Shown here piece after piece: positions 7,424-16,576 of a stretch of 64,000 bases of DNA. The notes beneath the pieces are model-generated. The model was not told the origin of the DNA and did no database searches. It saw only the letters and a list, made by a program, of their open reading frames with translations. This stretch comes from Lysinibacillus sphaericus OT4b.31 (GTDB lineage: Bacteria; Bacillota; Bacilli; Bacillales_A; Planococcaceae), in the NCBI RefSeq assembly GCF_000392615.1, contig NZ_KB933398.1, positions 814,391 through 878,390 on the forward strand. Direction: 5' to 3'. A program made the translations under genes and the position numbers. How positions within the stretch are numbered: position 1 is the first letter of the stretch; each line of letters begins with the position of its first letter.

Positions 7424-7523
7424 ATTCCGACACACGCCTGGGGACGACGAACCAAGTAAGACTTCGAGGTTGCTTTAGCATCTGTCAGAGCAATGCACAT
7501 CGTCTGCGCGAGTGTGCGGAATT
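7424..7523. terminator. large imperfect inverted repeat between convergent genes
   Basis: ATTCCGACACACGC and GCGAGTGTGCGGAAT pair nearly perfectly, flanked by A8 on the left and T9 on the right, giving terminators on both strands for the converging genes. The loop of about 70 bases is unusually long and holds a further ACGAC/GTCGT-like pairing, so a folded RNA or a MITE-like insertion is also possible. Confidence 0.6.
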
Positions 7524-7543
7524 TTTTTTTACAGTTTTCCATG

Positions 7544-9382
7544 TTAAGCAAGTAAACGTTTGATATAACTTTTGCGAATAAAGAAGTAGCTAGCTAAGAA
7601 AAGAGCAAAGAAGCATAGAGAACTAACCATTGAAACTTGTAAAAATGCCGTTGAAACCACTGTTCGCATTGTAAATAGAGTCGTTAACAATATGACAATT
7701 GCTATTGAAAATGGCACAAATATGAGAATTGCTAGCTCTTTTGAGACAACAGTCGATAATTCTTTTTTCGATAAACCGAGCTTACGTATCCCTGTATATT
7801 TATCTTTTTCTTGAATGAGTGTCGTTTGTAGATAGAAGTAAAGTATACTCATGGCGGCACTTAAGAATATTAAACTTAACATAAAGCCGATGAAGAACAT
7901 CACACTTTTAACAAACATTTCCGAATCATACAAGGTGATTTTTGATGCTACATACCGTTTGTCTATGATTGTTGGAAGACTTTTAGTAATTTTATGGGCT
8001 AGGTCTATATGGTGTGTCCAATGTTCTAGCTCAAACAAATAGGTTTTGTAGACAGGATAGTCCACACTACTATAAATAGTGTCAGATACAATCAAATACG
8101 TATATTGGAATCCTGTTGTTAATAAGTTTTGTTCATTAGTATATGCCAGGTTTAAATGATTTAGATTTTCATCTGCTATATTCGTTATTGGCGCTATACC
8201 TCGATTTCCTGCAACAGCAATAAATTCATTTTTGTCTAGATCAATCTCTAGTTTTTGTAACAAATTATAATCAGATGCTGACATGTAGCCAATACGAGAT
8301 GCTTCATCTGATTTAAATTCTATAGCATATTTTTTTGAATCAACTGCGCCCAATTGTTTTTCTAAATAGGCAATATCAGCTTGTACCATGCTGTCATCAG
8401 CTTTAGGGTCAGCGATGTATTGAAAACTGTATGGATAATTCGCTTCACTGTCCTTTGCAACATTGTAGTATGAGCTAAATAAAATGCTTGTACTTAAAAA
8501 TACGCCACTCAATAAAATCGTGATTAAAAAAAGCATATTCGCATGTGATGTCATTTTTGCATTCAAATTAGATGCCAGTAACATATTTGTTTTGCGAATA
8601 TAGGCGGGGGATTTCTCAAAAACTTTTAACAGAAAACGCATACCCTGTGAGATAAGCAGGTACATCGATAATAAAATACTTATAAAAAATAGTGTGTAAT
8701 ATAATAATCCAAGGCTTCTTATGATTCCATGATCTATCTTTAATAAAAAGATCAGTGTAGTAGAAATAATGACACTGATGATGAGTAATAGTAAATGGGA
8801 TTTGATTGGATTTTCAATCACCGAATCACTTTTTAATAACTGAATGGAAGCTTCTTTATTAATAAATCTTGTTACTATTTTTGAAATAACTATAAATAAT
8901 ATTAGAAATAAACAAACTGTCAATGCTGTTGCTTTAAAAGGTACGTACATACCGAAAGTCTCAGCTTTTAACACCACCTTCGTACCCATTAAGAAAAGTG
9001 GCGTGATAACAAGACCGAAAATAATTGCTGCAATAATCGCAACGACACCAATTAGAATATTCTCGCGAAATATTAAAGTACGGATTTGCTTCATGGAAGC
9101 ACCCGTAATCATAAAAATTCCTAAAGTCTTTGTTTTCTTCTTTAAAAAAGCCATTATAGAATAGGCAATATAGATAAACGAGAATAAGTATACTAGCATG
9201 CTTGCTAATAATAATGAAATACCAAGTGTTGAGTCAGGGTCTAGGCTTTTTAGGCTTGGATGAAACACAATCACTGTGAATAAGAAAAAAATGAGTATTG
9301 AGAACATACTGCTGAGGAAATAAGATACATAGGTCCATTTGTCACGTAAGATATTTTGTAACACGATATGATTAAAGCTCAT
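7544..9382 (-). CDS. BceB-like ABC transporter permease (peptide antibiotic resistance)
   Basis: A 612-residue FtsX/BceB-type permease with about ten membrane helices. The large extracellular domain (roughly 290-480) between the helix near 270 and the last FtsX block is the feature that senses peptide antibiotics in BceAB transporters. KKKTKTLGIFMITGASMKQI and KDKYTGIRKLGLSKKEL are the paired FtsX coupling segments. The start is ATG 9382 with AGGTGG eight bases upstream; GTG 9394 lies before the ribosome site. It overlaps the ATPase gene by 11 bases. Family role: target protection or removal of lipid II-binding peptides, and flux sensing through the adjacent kinase. Confidence 0.85.
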   Translation of the reverse strand: MSFNHIVLQNILRDKWTYVSYFLSSMFSILIFFLFTVIVFHPSLKSLDPDSTLGISLLLASMLVYLFSFIYIAYSIMAFLKKKTKTLGIFMITGASMKQIRTLIFRENILIGVVAIIAAIIFGLVITPLFLMGTKVVLKAETFGMYVPFKATALTVCLFLILFIVISKIVTRFINKEASIQLLKSDSVIENPIKSHLLLLIISVIISTTLIFLLKIDHGIIRSLGLLYYTLFFISILLSMYLLISQGMRFLLKVFEKSPAYIRKTNMLLASNLNAKMTSHANMLFLITILLSGVFLSTSILFSSYYNVAKDSEANYPYSFQYIADPKADDSMVQADIAYLEKQLGAVDSKKYAIEFKSDEASRIGYMSASDYNLLQKLEIDLDKNEFIAVAGNRGIAPITNIADENLNHLNLAYTNEQNLLTTGFQYTYLIVSDTIYSSVDYPVYKTYLFELEHWTHHIDLAHKITKSLPTIIDKRYVASKITLYDSEMFVKSVMFFIGFMLSLIFLSAAMSILYFYLQTTLIQEKDKYTGIRKLGLSKKELSTVVSKELAILIFVPFSIAIVILLTTLFTMRTVVSTAFLQVSMVSSLCFFALFLASYFFIRKSYIKRLLA

Positions 9383-10133
9383 GATGGCCACCACCTAAGA
9401 ACGCCAATGTATCCATAATCTCTTGATAAAATTGTTTGCGATTATTCCCTCGATGAATTTCGTTATATAATTTACCATCTTTCATAAAAATAATTCGGTT
9501 AGCGAAACTTGCGACATAAGGATCATGCGTCACCATTAAAATTGCCGTTTTTAAGTTGGTATTGATCGAACTAAATAAACTCATTACATCGTTAACCGCC
9601 TTCGAATCGAGGTTGCCGGTTGGTTCATCTGCTAATAATAAACTAGGCTCGTGAATGACAGCACGTGCAATTGCAACACGCTGCTTTTGTCCACCTGAAA
9701 TCTCATAGATACGTTTTGTTAGAAGATCCTCAATACCTAAAAATTGTGTTACCTGTGTTAATCGTTGCTGCATTTTGGGTGCGGGAAGGCTATCTAATGT
9801 TAGTGGCAGTAAAATATTTTCTTTTACAGTTAAAGTGTGGACTAGATTAAAATCCTGAAATACAAAACCTAATTCTGAGCGACGAAATTTTGCGAGTTCA
9901 TCGTCATCTAATGCAAAGGGGTTTCTGTTATTAATAAAAATTTCTCCTGCCGTTGGTCGATCAATTGTTGATACACTATTTAAAAATGTTGTTTTGCCAC
10001 TACCTGATGGGCCCATCACTGCTACAAATTCATGATCACTAAGATTAAAATTTATCCCATTTAACGCCTTGTACGTAATTTCTCCGATATATTCTTTGTG
10101 TAGATTAGTCACTTGCAATATTGGTTTTCTCAT
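9372..10133 (-). CDS. BceA-like ABC transporter ATPase
   Basis: A 253-residue ATPase with Walker A GPSGSGKTT, Q-loop FVFQDFNLVHTL, signature ISGGQKQRVAIARA, Walker B LLLADEPTGNLD and switch His in VTHDPYVA. The sequence is of the MacB/BceA/LolD group and, with the overlapping BceB-like permease, makes the transporter of a Bce module. It lies downstream of a palindromic operator and 110 bases from the kinase gene, so it is probably induced by the adjacent response regulator. Confidence 0.88.
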   Translation of the reverse strand: MRKPILQVTNLHKEYIGEITYKALNGINFNLSDHEFVAVMGPSGSGKTTFLNSVSTIDRPTAGEIFINNRNPFALDDDELAKFRRSELGFVFQDFNLVHTLTVKENILLPLTLDSLPAPKMQQRLTQVTQFLGIEDLLTKRIYEISGGQKQRVAIARAVIHEPSLLLADEPTGNLDSKAVNDVMSLFSSINTNLKTAILMVTHDPYVASFANRIIFMKDGKLYNEIHRGNNRKQFYQEIMDTLAFLGGGHHEL

Positions 10134-10218
10134 GTCCGAACAACTCCCTTACATCTATTGAATAATTTAAGTATAAAGAAGGAGCGGATTTTTACCTATT
10201 TCGCTCTATGACGTGAAC

Positions 10219-10234
10219 ATGACAAAGTTGTCAT
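10219..10234 (-). promoter_or_regulatory. BceR-type palindromic operator ahead of the bceAB-like genes
   Basis: ATGACAAAGTTGTCAT has seven-base perfect inverted arms (ATGACAA/TTGTCAT) around two bases. The TGACA/TGTCA halves are typical of Bce-like regulator sites, and the position between the kinase and transporter genes is where such promoters lie in Firmicutes. Confidence 0.75.
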
Positions 10235-10243
10235 TTTAAAGGG

Positions 10244-11230
10244 TTATTTCTGCGTGCTATTTGAAAAATCAATAGAAAACGTGGTTACTTGGTTGTGTGA
10301 TTGTAGCGTAAAGGGATGCTCTAATGTGGCCAAAATCTTTTTAACTAGATACAAGCCAATGCCTGACGCTTCACCACTTGTTCTTCCTTTTATCCCAGTA
10401 TAGAAAAGGTCAAAGACACGTGTAATTTCACTATCTAAAATGGTATTTCCACTGTTTATAATTTGTAAGGTAGCATTACCGTAAATTATTTGTATTGAGG
10501 TCTCGGATTCACTATATTTAATCGAGTTATTGACGATCTGATACAGAACTATCTTTAACCATTTCCGATCCGAATAAATGACCTCACTGTCAGCAATAGA
10601 TAATTTCGGAAATACTTCTTTAGCGATAAAATAATCTTTTAAATCATTGACGACCTCTTGAACAAGTCCTTTTATTACAATAGGCTCTATTTTTAAATCA
10701 GCTACTAGGTTGGATGTACGCTCATAAGTTAGTAGCTGGTTCAGCGTAAAAGTTAGTTTATCGCATTCATTATGAATTGTTTGCCAGTAATCGGACTGCT
10801 CAGTTGCTTCATATGTTCTGGATTGAATCGTTAGTTGAATGACAGATAATGGCGTTTTCATTTGATGGGCGAAGTGTGATAATACCAGTTGCTTTTCTCG
10901 CGCTTGTTCCTCTAATAGTTGCTGCTGTGACAAATAAAGGTACTGCATTTGTCTTAGTTTTTGGCTATAGGCTTTTTCTATCAATGCTTGTGGTTCATAC
11001 AGATGTAGCTCATTTTTAGTGAACGTGGCATTTTGTAAATGTGCATAAAATTTTCTTCGTCGATAATAACGCCCTATAAGCCAAAGGATAAAAAAGAAAC
11101 AAACGAGAAATATAAAATAATAGTAATGCGTCGATAAATCATCCAGTGATTGAAATAACCAAGGTAACAATATAAAGCTTATGCCATATAGAAAGATGAC
11201 ACTGGCGTGGTCTTGAAAGAAGAGTCTCAT
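10244..11230 (-). CDS. BceS-like intramembrane-sensing histidine kinase
   Basis: A 328-residue kinase with two N-terminal helices joined by a loop of only about ten residues, the intramembrane-sensing layout in which the partner transporter does the sensing. The phosphoacceptor block is LSHFAHQMKTPLSVIQL; the ATP-binding domain has IVNNSIKYSE (N box) and EASGIGLYLVKKIL (G box). It overlaps the regulator gene by four bases (ATGA). Expected to signal BceAB flux to the regulator. The inducing peptide is unknown; the neighbouring bacteriocin-like cluster makes a self-produced peptide a candidate. Confidence 0.85.
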   Translation of the reverse strand: MRLFFQDHASVIFLYGISFILLPWLFQSLDDLSTHYYYFIFLVCFFFILWLIGRYYRRRKFYAHLQNATFTKNELHLYEPQALIEKAYSQKLRQMQYLYLSQQQLLEEQAREKQLVLSHFAHQMKTPLSVIQLTIQSRTYEATEQSDYWQTIHNECDKLTFTLNQLLTYERTSNLVADLKIEPIVIKGLVQEVVNDLKDYFIAKEVFPKLSIADSEVIYSDRKWLKIVLYQIVNNSIKYSESETSIQIIYGNATLQIINSGNTILDSEITRVFDLFYTGIKGRTSGEASGIGLYLVKKILATLEHPFTLQSHNQVTTFSIDFSNSTQK

Positions 11231-11922
11231 TCATGTGCCTCCACCAGTTGGTAGCCAAGGCCACGTATCGTTTTTATTTCTAAATGAGATTGTATAGATT
11301 CAAATTTTTTACGAAGTCGACCAATATTAACGGATAAAGTATTTTCTTCAACAAAGGCTACGTCATCCCAAATGGCACTTAATAGTTTTTGACGGGGAAC
11401 AACATTGGGATAAGCTTCAAAAAGTAATTTGCTAAGCTGCATCTCTTTTAACGTTAATAAGCTTTCATGTTCCGCTGTTTGCAGTCGAACTGTATCAGGG
11501 TTTAATGTAGTATTCGTAATCTTTAGCGTATTTGTATCTGAGGTAGCATACTCACCATATGTACGGCGAATGAGGCCATTCACTTTGGCCATCAATACAT
11601 CTAGAGAAAATGGCTTTGTAATAAAATCATCAGCACCATTTTCAATACCATACACTTGATCAATATCATTTACGCGCGCAGATACAATAATAATGGGACA
11701 TTTTGATAGTTGTCGGATTTTTCGCGACCAAAAGTAACCGTCATAGGTTGGTAGGTTGATATCCATGACAACAAGGTGAGGTTGAATTTCTTGGAATTCT
11801 TCAACTATGTGGTTAAATTGTTGGACAGTATAGCATTCAAATTGATATTTTGATAAATGTCCTACAATCAGCTTTGAAATATTTGCATCGTCTTCTATTA
11901 TGTATATTTTGTACACATCCAT
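11227..11922 (-). CDS. BceR-like OmpR-family response regulator
   Basis: A 231-residue regulator: receiver domain (1-120) with acidic pair EDD, phospho-Asp in LVVMDINLPTYDG, Thr/Ser at IIVSAR and Lys in FITKPF, then a winged-helix Trans_reg_C domain ending TIRGLGYQL. It is first in the regulator-kinase-ATPase-permease order of Bce modules. The start at ATG 11922 is close to the GAAAGGT ribosome site; GTG 11916 would be better spaced. It probably binds the palindrome at 10219-10234. Confidence 0.88.
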   Translation of the reverse strand: MDVYKIYIIEDDANISKLIVGHLSKYQFECYTVQQFNHIVEEFQEIQPHLVVMDINLPTYDGYFWSRKIRQLSKCPIIIVSARVNDIDQVYGIENGADDFITKPFSLDVLMAKVNGLIRRTYGEYATSDTNTLKITNTTLNPDTVRLQTAEHESLLTLKEMQLSKLLFEAYPNVVPRQKLLSAIWDDVAFVEENTLSVNIGRLRKKFESIQSHLEIKTIRGLGYQLVEAHE

Positions 11923-12107
11923 CGACCTTTCTTTATTTACGTACTTTTATAAATAATGTACCCTAATTTTTTGTAATCCATTAAAGATTTATTTTCGTTT
12001 TATATTAAGTATTTTAACTTGGAATGATTATAAAGAGCCATTATCAACCCATTTGAGAAGATAACAGCTCATTAAGTTGCAGTAAGAAGTTAAAAAGCGC
12101 TGAAAAA

Positions 12108-15100
12108 TTAATAAGCTTTCGACTTTAATTTATTTTTAGGAATATGGAAAGTTATATCTGTTCCTTCATTTGGGCTACTATTAATAATCAATCTTTGCCC
12201 ATAGATCCTTTTGAGACGTAGGTCAGTATTACTAAGTCCTACACCGGTACTTGTTAGATTGCTACCAGATTGCAATTGGGCTAATGTACTAGGATCAATA
12301 CCAACGCCATTATCTATCACACTAATGGCTACATAATCCGGAAAGTCTTTAATACAAATACAAACAGTTCCTCCTCCTTCTTGTTTTAATACACCGTGGC
12401 GGATAGCGTTTTCTACTAATGTTTGCAAGGAGATAGGGGGAATCTCGATGTTAATATGTTCGTCAATGTCCCATTCAATTTTTAAAAGGCCTTCAAAGCG
12501 CTGCTGATTAATATAAAGATAAGAGCGGACAAGCTCTAGTTCATACTGAAGTGGAACAACCCGCTGAAGGTTCCTGACATCGAAACTTGCACGCAAATAT
12601 TCACCGAAGTGGTGCATTAAGTCAATCATGCGGTCTGTGTCAATGGTACTAAGTGATGCAATCGTATTCAGTGTATTAAACAAAAAGTGGGGCTGTATTT
12701 GGGCTTGAAGCCACGCTGTTTCTAAATGCAGATGTTGACTAATGCTATATTTTAAATCAATTAAAGCTCTTGCACGTACTTTTAATTCCAATGAATTGAT
12801 GGGTTTAGTAACATAATCATTGGCCCCGTGAGCAAAGCCTGTATAAACATCTTCAGGATAATGACGTGCTGTTAATAATAATATCGGTAATTCCAGTACC
12901 GTATAATGCTCGCGGATCATTTCAATCAAGGCATAGCCTGATATATAAGGTAGCATTGCATCGATAATAATCAAATCCCAATTATGTTGCTGTAGAGCTT
13001 CCAATGCTTTTTTACTGCTAGTGACAGTAGTGATATCGTATTCTGAAGATACAAATAGACTTCGCATTATCCTCAAATTTACGGGATCATCATCGACCAT
13101 TAAAATTTTAAAATGAGGTAATGCACATGATTTTTCTAGTTGTTTCGCATGTCCAGATGACATTGAATCCTCTTCTTCTTTAATAAACAAAGCCTCGTCC
13201 ACAACCGTACTTTCATCAGCAAGAGGTAAGGTGAAAATAACATCTGAACCAGTATTCGGGATCGATTGAATTTGCAATGTACCACCATGCATATCGATTA
13301 GTTGCTTACAAACGAATAAGCCGATACCGATACCCTCATCAGCTACATTTCCTTGTTCATAAGGAGAGAATAGACGATTTTGAATATCATCATCCATCCC
13401 TAAACCAGAATCACTAATATGAATTACAGCCATATCTTTCTCTATGCAAGCGCTAATTTCTATAAATCCAGCGCCAGTATATTTAATAGCATTATGTAAA
13501 AGATTAAAAAGAATTTGAATCAGACGTTTTTCATCAGCTATTACATGAGGGAACGATCTAGAAATAGTCGAAGTCATCTGTATTTGTTTTCCTTCGGCAA
13601 TAAACCGAAGCATATCAAAAACCCCGGAAACAGCCCCTTGGATACTGACACTTTTTTTATGGAGATATAAATTACCTTCGTTTAACCGAGTAAAATCAAG
13701 GATATCATTTAGGGTAAAGGACATGCTCCTGCCAATATCAATTACATATTTCAAATTTTGTTTATCTTCACTAATAAGGTTGTTGTGTGGATTATCATAA
13801 ATTGATTGTCCGAGAGTAATCATTTTATTCATCGGATTCCACAGTTTTTGTGCGTTACTAGTTAAAAATTCATCCTTTAATTCATTATTATTTTGTAAAT
13901 CAACTATCAGCTTATTAATTTGCTGCGTATTCTCATAAAAACGTTTAAACCAATACCCCGTAAACCCAAGAACTATAAATAAATAATCGAACGGATAAAA
14001 GGGAATATCTAAAACGTAGGTTGATTTTATGAGTCCCCATATAATTCCGTTGGTTGTACCAAGAGCTGTAAACGCAATAAAGGCGGAAGTTTTTTGGTCT
14101 TCAACGTACTCCCTTAAAGCAAGCACTACAACATATAAAAAGGAAACAATATAAAGAATAAAGAATAGAAGATTGGCAGCGTGCAACCAATGAATAGGTA
14201 ACAAAATGATTAACAGTGTTCCTAGAGCATATAAAATAGAGAACCATCGGAAGCGCATAGCTTGATGATATTTAACAAGTAGCATACGCATAAATTGTAC
14301 AAAGAAAAAGGAAGCCCCTAGGTAAACGATATTAGACAATTTTAAAGACCATACATAATCGAGATGTAACCAATCAAGAATGGAACGATCATAAGTTATT
14401 AACTCATCGGCTAATGGCAAAAGGAAGCCGATTGTGAACAGTAATACTTTCTTTTTACGGTAAATAAATAGAAAAACAAGAATGCTAAAGAGGGCATACA
14501 TAATGATTATCACCGAGATGGTAGTAAGAGATAGCTCTGTGATGGTTTGGTAATGTGTCATGGCAGATGCAGAAGTGAAGGAAATTCTTTTGTTAATAAC
14601 AGCATCTGCTGGTGTATCGAAATTGGACACCTGTAAGAGTAGTTCAATTTCAGATTCCTTTTCCGTAAAGTAGACAGTATAAGGTGCAGCTTGTCCTTTA
14701 TGACTGTTAAGGTTTGTGGCGACTTCACCAGATTTTCCTAGTAGTCTGCCGTTGACATATAGTGCCGAGGCTGTTGAAATTGCGGGCACACGGATTGCAA
14801 ATCGATTATCTGAAGAATCATTCTTGTCTAGTAAGATTTTTAAACGGTATGTACCAAATTTCTGTGTCACTGCTTCACTATCTCGCGGTGGAATAGTTAA
14901 AGTGGCTTGATCTAACGGGATAGTAGTTTTGCTATGGCTGTCATTGGTTGTGTCTACTAATAATCCAGGATAATAAAGCCACTCGCCATTTAAATAGAAA
15001 ACTTTGTTGTCCGATAAAAATTGATCTCGCATATCGAAAATGCCCTCTTGAGCAGAAGGTTGATCATTAGAAGGAAAAAAATATGCTAGCCAAAGTATAC

Positions 15101-15176
15101 GGAGGGAAGAAAGGGCAATAAATATCAAAACAATAATGAGTAGGTGTCGTTTTGTTGTTTCTTTAATCGCTAACAT
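12108..15176 (-). CDS. hybrid sensor kinase: 7TMR-DISM, degenerate HisKA, receiver, LytS-type kinase
   Basis: A 1022-residue multidomain protein. In order: one N-terminal helix, an extracellular jelly-roll-like domain (about 50-200), seven helices (215-405), a HisKA-like helix pair, ATPase 1 (548-652, LLHNAIKYTG, EGIGIGLFVCKQL), a receiver (690-803, phospho-Asp 739 in DLIIIDAMLP) and a LytS-type block with QIQPHFLFNTLN (His 830) and ATPase 2 (LVENAIRHG). The first phosphoacceptor site reads SNAQKLWNPM where SHELRTPL is expected, so its His is Gln 443. The ribosome site is GGAGG. It probably pairs with the REC-SARP regulator at 16577-17707, the diguanylate cyclase lying between. The ligand is unknown, perhaps a carbohydrate. 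Confidence 0.85.
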   Translation of the reverse strand: MLAIKETTKRHLLIIVLIFIALSSLRILWLAYFFPSNDQPSAQEGIFDMRDQFLSDNKVFYLNGEWLYYPGLLVDTTNDSHSKTTIPLDQATLTIPPRDSEAVTQKFGTYRLKILLDKNDSSDNRFAIRVPAISTASALYVNGRLLGKSGEVATNLNSHKGQAAPYTVYFTEKESEIELLLQVSNFDTPADAVINKRISFTSASAMTHYQTITELSLTTISVIIIMYALFSILVFLFIYRKKKVLLFTIGFLLPLADELITYDRSILDWLHLDYVWSLKLSNIVYLGASFFFVQFMRMLLVKYHQAMRFRWFSILYALGTLLIILLPIHWLHAANLLFFILYIVSFLYVVVLALREYVEDQKTSAFIAFTALGTTNGIIWGLIKSTYVLDIPFYPFDYLFIVLGFTGYWFKRFYENTQQINKLIVDLQNNNELKDEFLTSNAQKLWNPMNKMITLGQSIYDNPHNNLISEDKQNLKYVIDIGRSMSFTLNDILDFTRLNEGNLYLHKKSVSIQGAVSGVFDMLRFIAEGKQIQMTSTISRSFPHVIADEKRLIQILFNLLHNAIKYTGAGFIEISACIEKDMAVIHISDSGLGMDDDIQNRLFSPYEQGNVADEGIGIGLFVCKQLIDMHGGTLQIQSIPNTGSDVIFTLPLADESTVVDEALFIKEEEDSMSSGHAKQLEKSCALPHFKILMVDDDPVNLRIMRSLFVSSEYDITTVTSSKKALEALQQHNWDLIIIDAMLPYISGYALIEMIREHYTVLELPILLLTARHYPEDVYTGFAHGANDYVTKPINSLELKVRARALIDLKYSISQHLHLETAWLQAQIQPHFLFNTLNTIASLSTIDTDRMIDLMHHFGEYLRASFDVRNLQRVVPLQYELELVRSYLYINQQRFEGLLKIEWDIDEHINIEIPPISLQTLVENAIRHGVLKQEGGGTVCICIKDFPDYVAISVIDNGVGIDPSTLAQLQSGSNLTSTGVGLSNTDLRLKRIYGQRLIINSSPNEGTDITFHIPKNKLKSKAY

Positions 15177-15486
15177 ATATGCCTCCTAGATAAGAAAATA
15201 AACATCAATTTAGTAGTGTTACTTTTACCATGCCATGAATGATAAGAAAAGAAAATAAGAATTTTCTTAAAAAATACTTTACTAATACTATTTGCTGATT
15301 TAATGGGAGGCTGTAGTTCTTTTTGATTTATTAATATTTTATAGAAAGAGGCTAATCTATCACTTGTTAAGTTTTTTTTAAGAAGTTTGCCGTATGATGT
15401 TGTATTAAATATATAAATAAAATTTAAGTTGAAACAAGTAAATAGGGTTTCACAAAAAAATCATCTCATGGGAGAATTGATCTATT
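15177..15486. other. divergent intergenic region, no gene seen
   Basis: About 310 AT-rich bases between the divergent hybrid kinase and diguanylate cyclase genes. It must hold promoters for both, but no convincing -35/-10 pair or operator could be picked out. TTAAGTTTTTTTTAAGAAG near 15368 is a weak inverted repeat. Confidence 0.4.
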
Positions 15487-16503
15487 GTGTCAAAATTCAA
15501 AGTATCGTTTTTAATCGTTAGTATTATGATGTTTAGCGTACTCGCTACAACTAGTATAAGTATTTGGAGCAGCTATCGAAGTTTTAACGAAATTCTTATA
15601 GAAAATAATCGTGATATGCAAGAGGGGTATAGAAAGGAAATTTCTAAAATCACAAAAGATTATGGACAAGAGGCAATGCAAGACTCTCTTAAAAGTATCG
15701 AATCGGAGGCACTGTTTGAACAAGCGGCTAATCGTTTACTCGAAGATAAAGTCGTTTCATTTAATGTCTTTTTTAAAAAGATAATATTCACTGTGTTCCT
15801 ATCTTTATTAATCGTATTTGCATTCATACTATGGTTTGCCATAAAGATTGTCCGTCCTCTAAAAGGTCTTGTAACTGGTATAGAGGGGGGAGGGGACATG
15901 CAACGTTTAGAGGAAATCGATGACTGGTATTTGGAAGCGCATCACTTAAAAAATGCTGTGCTAAATACGTTATCAGATTCTAGAAATCATATAGCGGAGT
16001 TAAGTAATCAATTAAAGCTGGATTCATTAACAGGAATTCCAAATCGCAGGAGTATGGATCAAGTATTAAGTGAACTATTTACAAATAAAGTACCGCATAC
16101 AATTGTTTTAATAGATTTAGATGACTTTAAAAGTGTAAACGATACATATGGCCATACGGTTGGTGATGAAGTATTAAAAGCTTTTGCAAACAATATGCAG
16201 GAAAGTGTAAATAAACATGGAATTTGTTTTCGCTACGGTGGAGAAGAGTTTATGATTATTTTACCATCCACTTCAATAGAAGAAGCTGTAGAGATAGCTG
16301 AGAATTTACGTGTTAAACAAGCTTTGGCAGAGAATTCTTTGGGGCATCCGGTTACTCTGTCAGCGGGAATTACTGCATTTACACCAACAGTAAAAACGCC
16401 TAAACAAATGATTGCCATTGCGGATCAAGCTTTATATGAGGCGAAGCAGTCAGGAAGGAATTGTATTTGTGCAGTTAAGGAATTTTCTGATACAACGATT
16501 TAA
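15487..16503 (+). CDS. membrane diguanylate cyclase (GGDEF)
   Basis: A 338-residue protein: membrane helix at about 7-27, an extracellular helical segment of 70 residues, a second helix (97-120), a HAMP-like linker, then a GGDEF domain. The catalytic signature RYGGEEFMIIL (GGEEF at 251-255), the substrate-binding IDLDDFKSVND and DSLTGIPNRRSM are intact, so it should make cyclic di-GMP from GTP. No RxxD inhibitory site is seen five residues ahead of GGEEF, so product inhibition may be weak. The start is GTG 15487, with GGGAGA about 12 bases upstream. It sits between a hybrid kinase and its likely regulator, hinting at shared signalling. Confidence 0.88.
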   Translation: MSKFKVSFLIVSIMMFSVLATTSISIWSSYRSFNEILIENNRDMQEGYRKEISKITKDYGQEAMQDSLKSIESEALFEQAANRLLEDKVVSFNVFFKKIIFTVFLSLLIVFAFILWFAIKIVRPLKGLVTGIEGGGDMQRLEEIDDWYLEAHHLKNAVLNTLSDSRNHIAELSNQLKLDSLTGIPNRRSMDQVLSELFTNKVPHTIVLIDLDDFKSVNDTYGHTVGDEVLKAFANNMQESVNKHGICFRYGGEEFMIILPSTSIEEAVEIAENLRVKQALAENSLGHPVTLSAGITAFTPTVKTPKQMIAIADQALYEAKQSGRNCICAVKEFSDTTI

Positions 16504-16525
16504 TTGCAAAGCGACAAACATTAGC

Positions 16526-16567
16526 AGTAGCTGTCTTTGAATCACAACTATTTAAACGACAGCTACT
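16526..16567. terminator. bidirectional terminator
   Basis: AGTAGCTGTC and GACAGCTACT pair perfectly around 22 bases between the convergent cyclase and REC-SARP genes. Confidence 0.6.
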
Positions 16568-16576
16568 TCATGTTAT

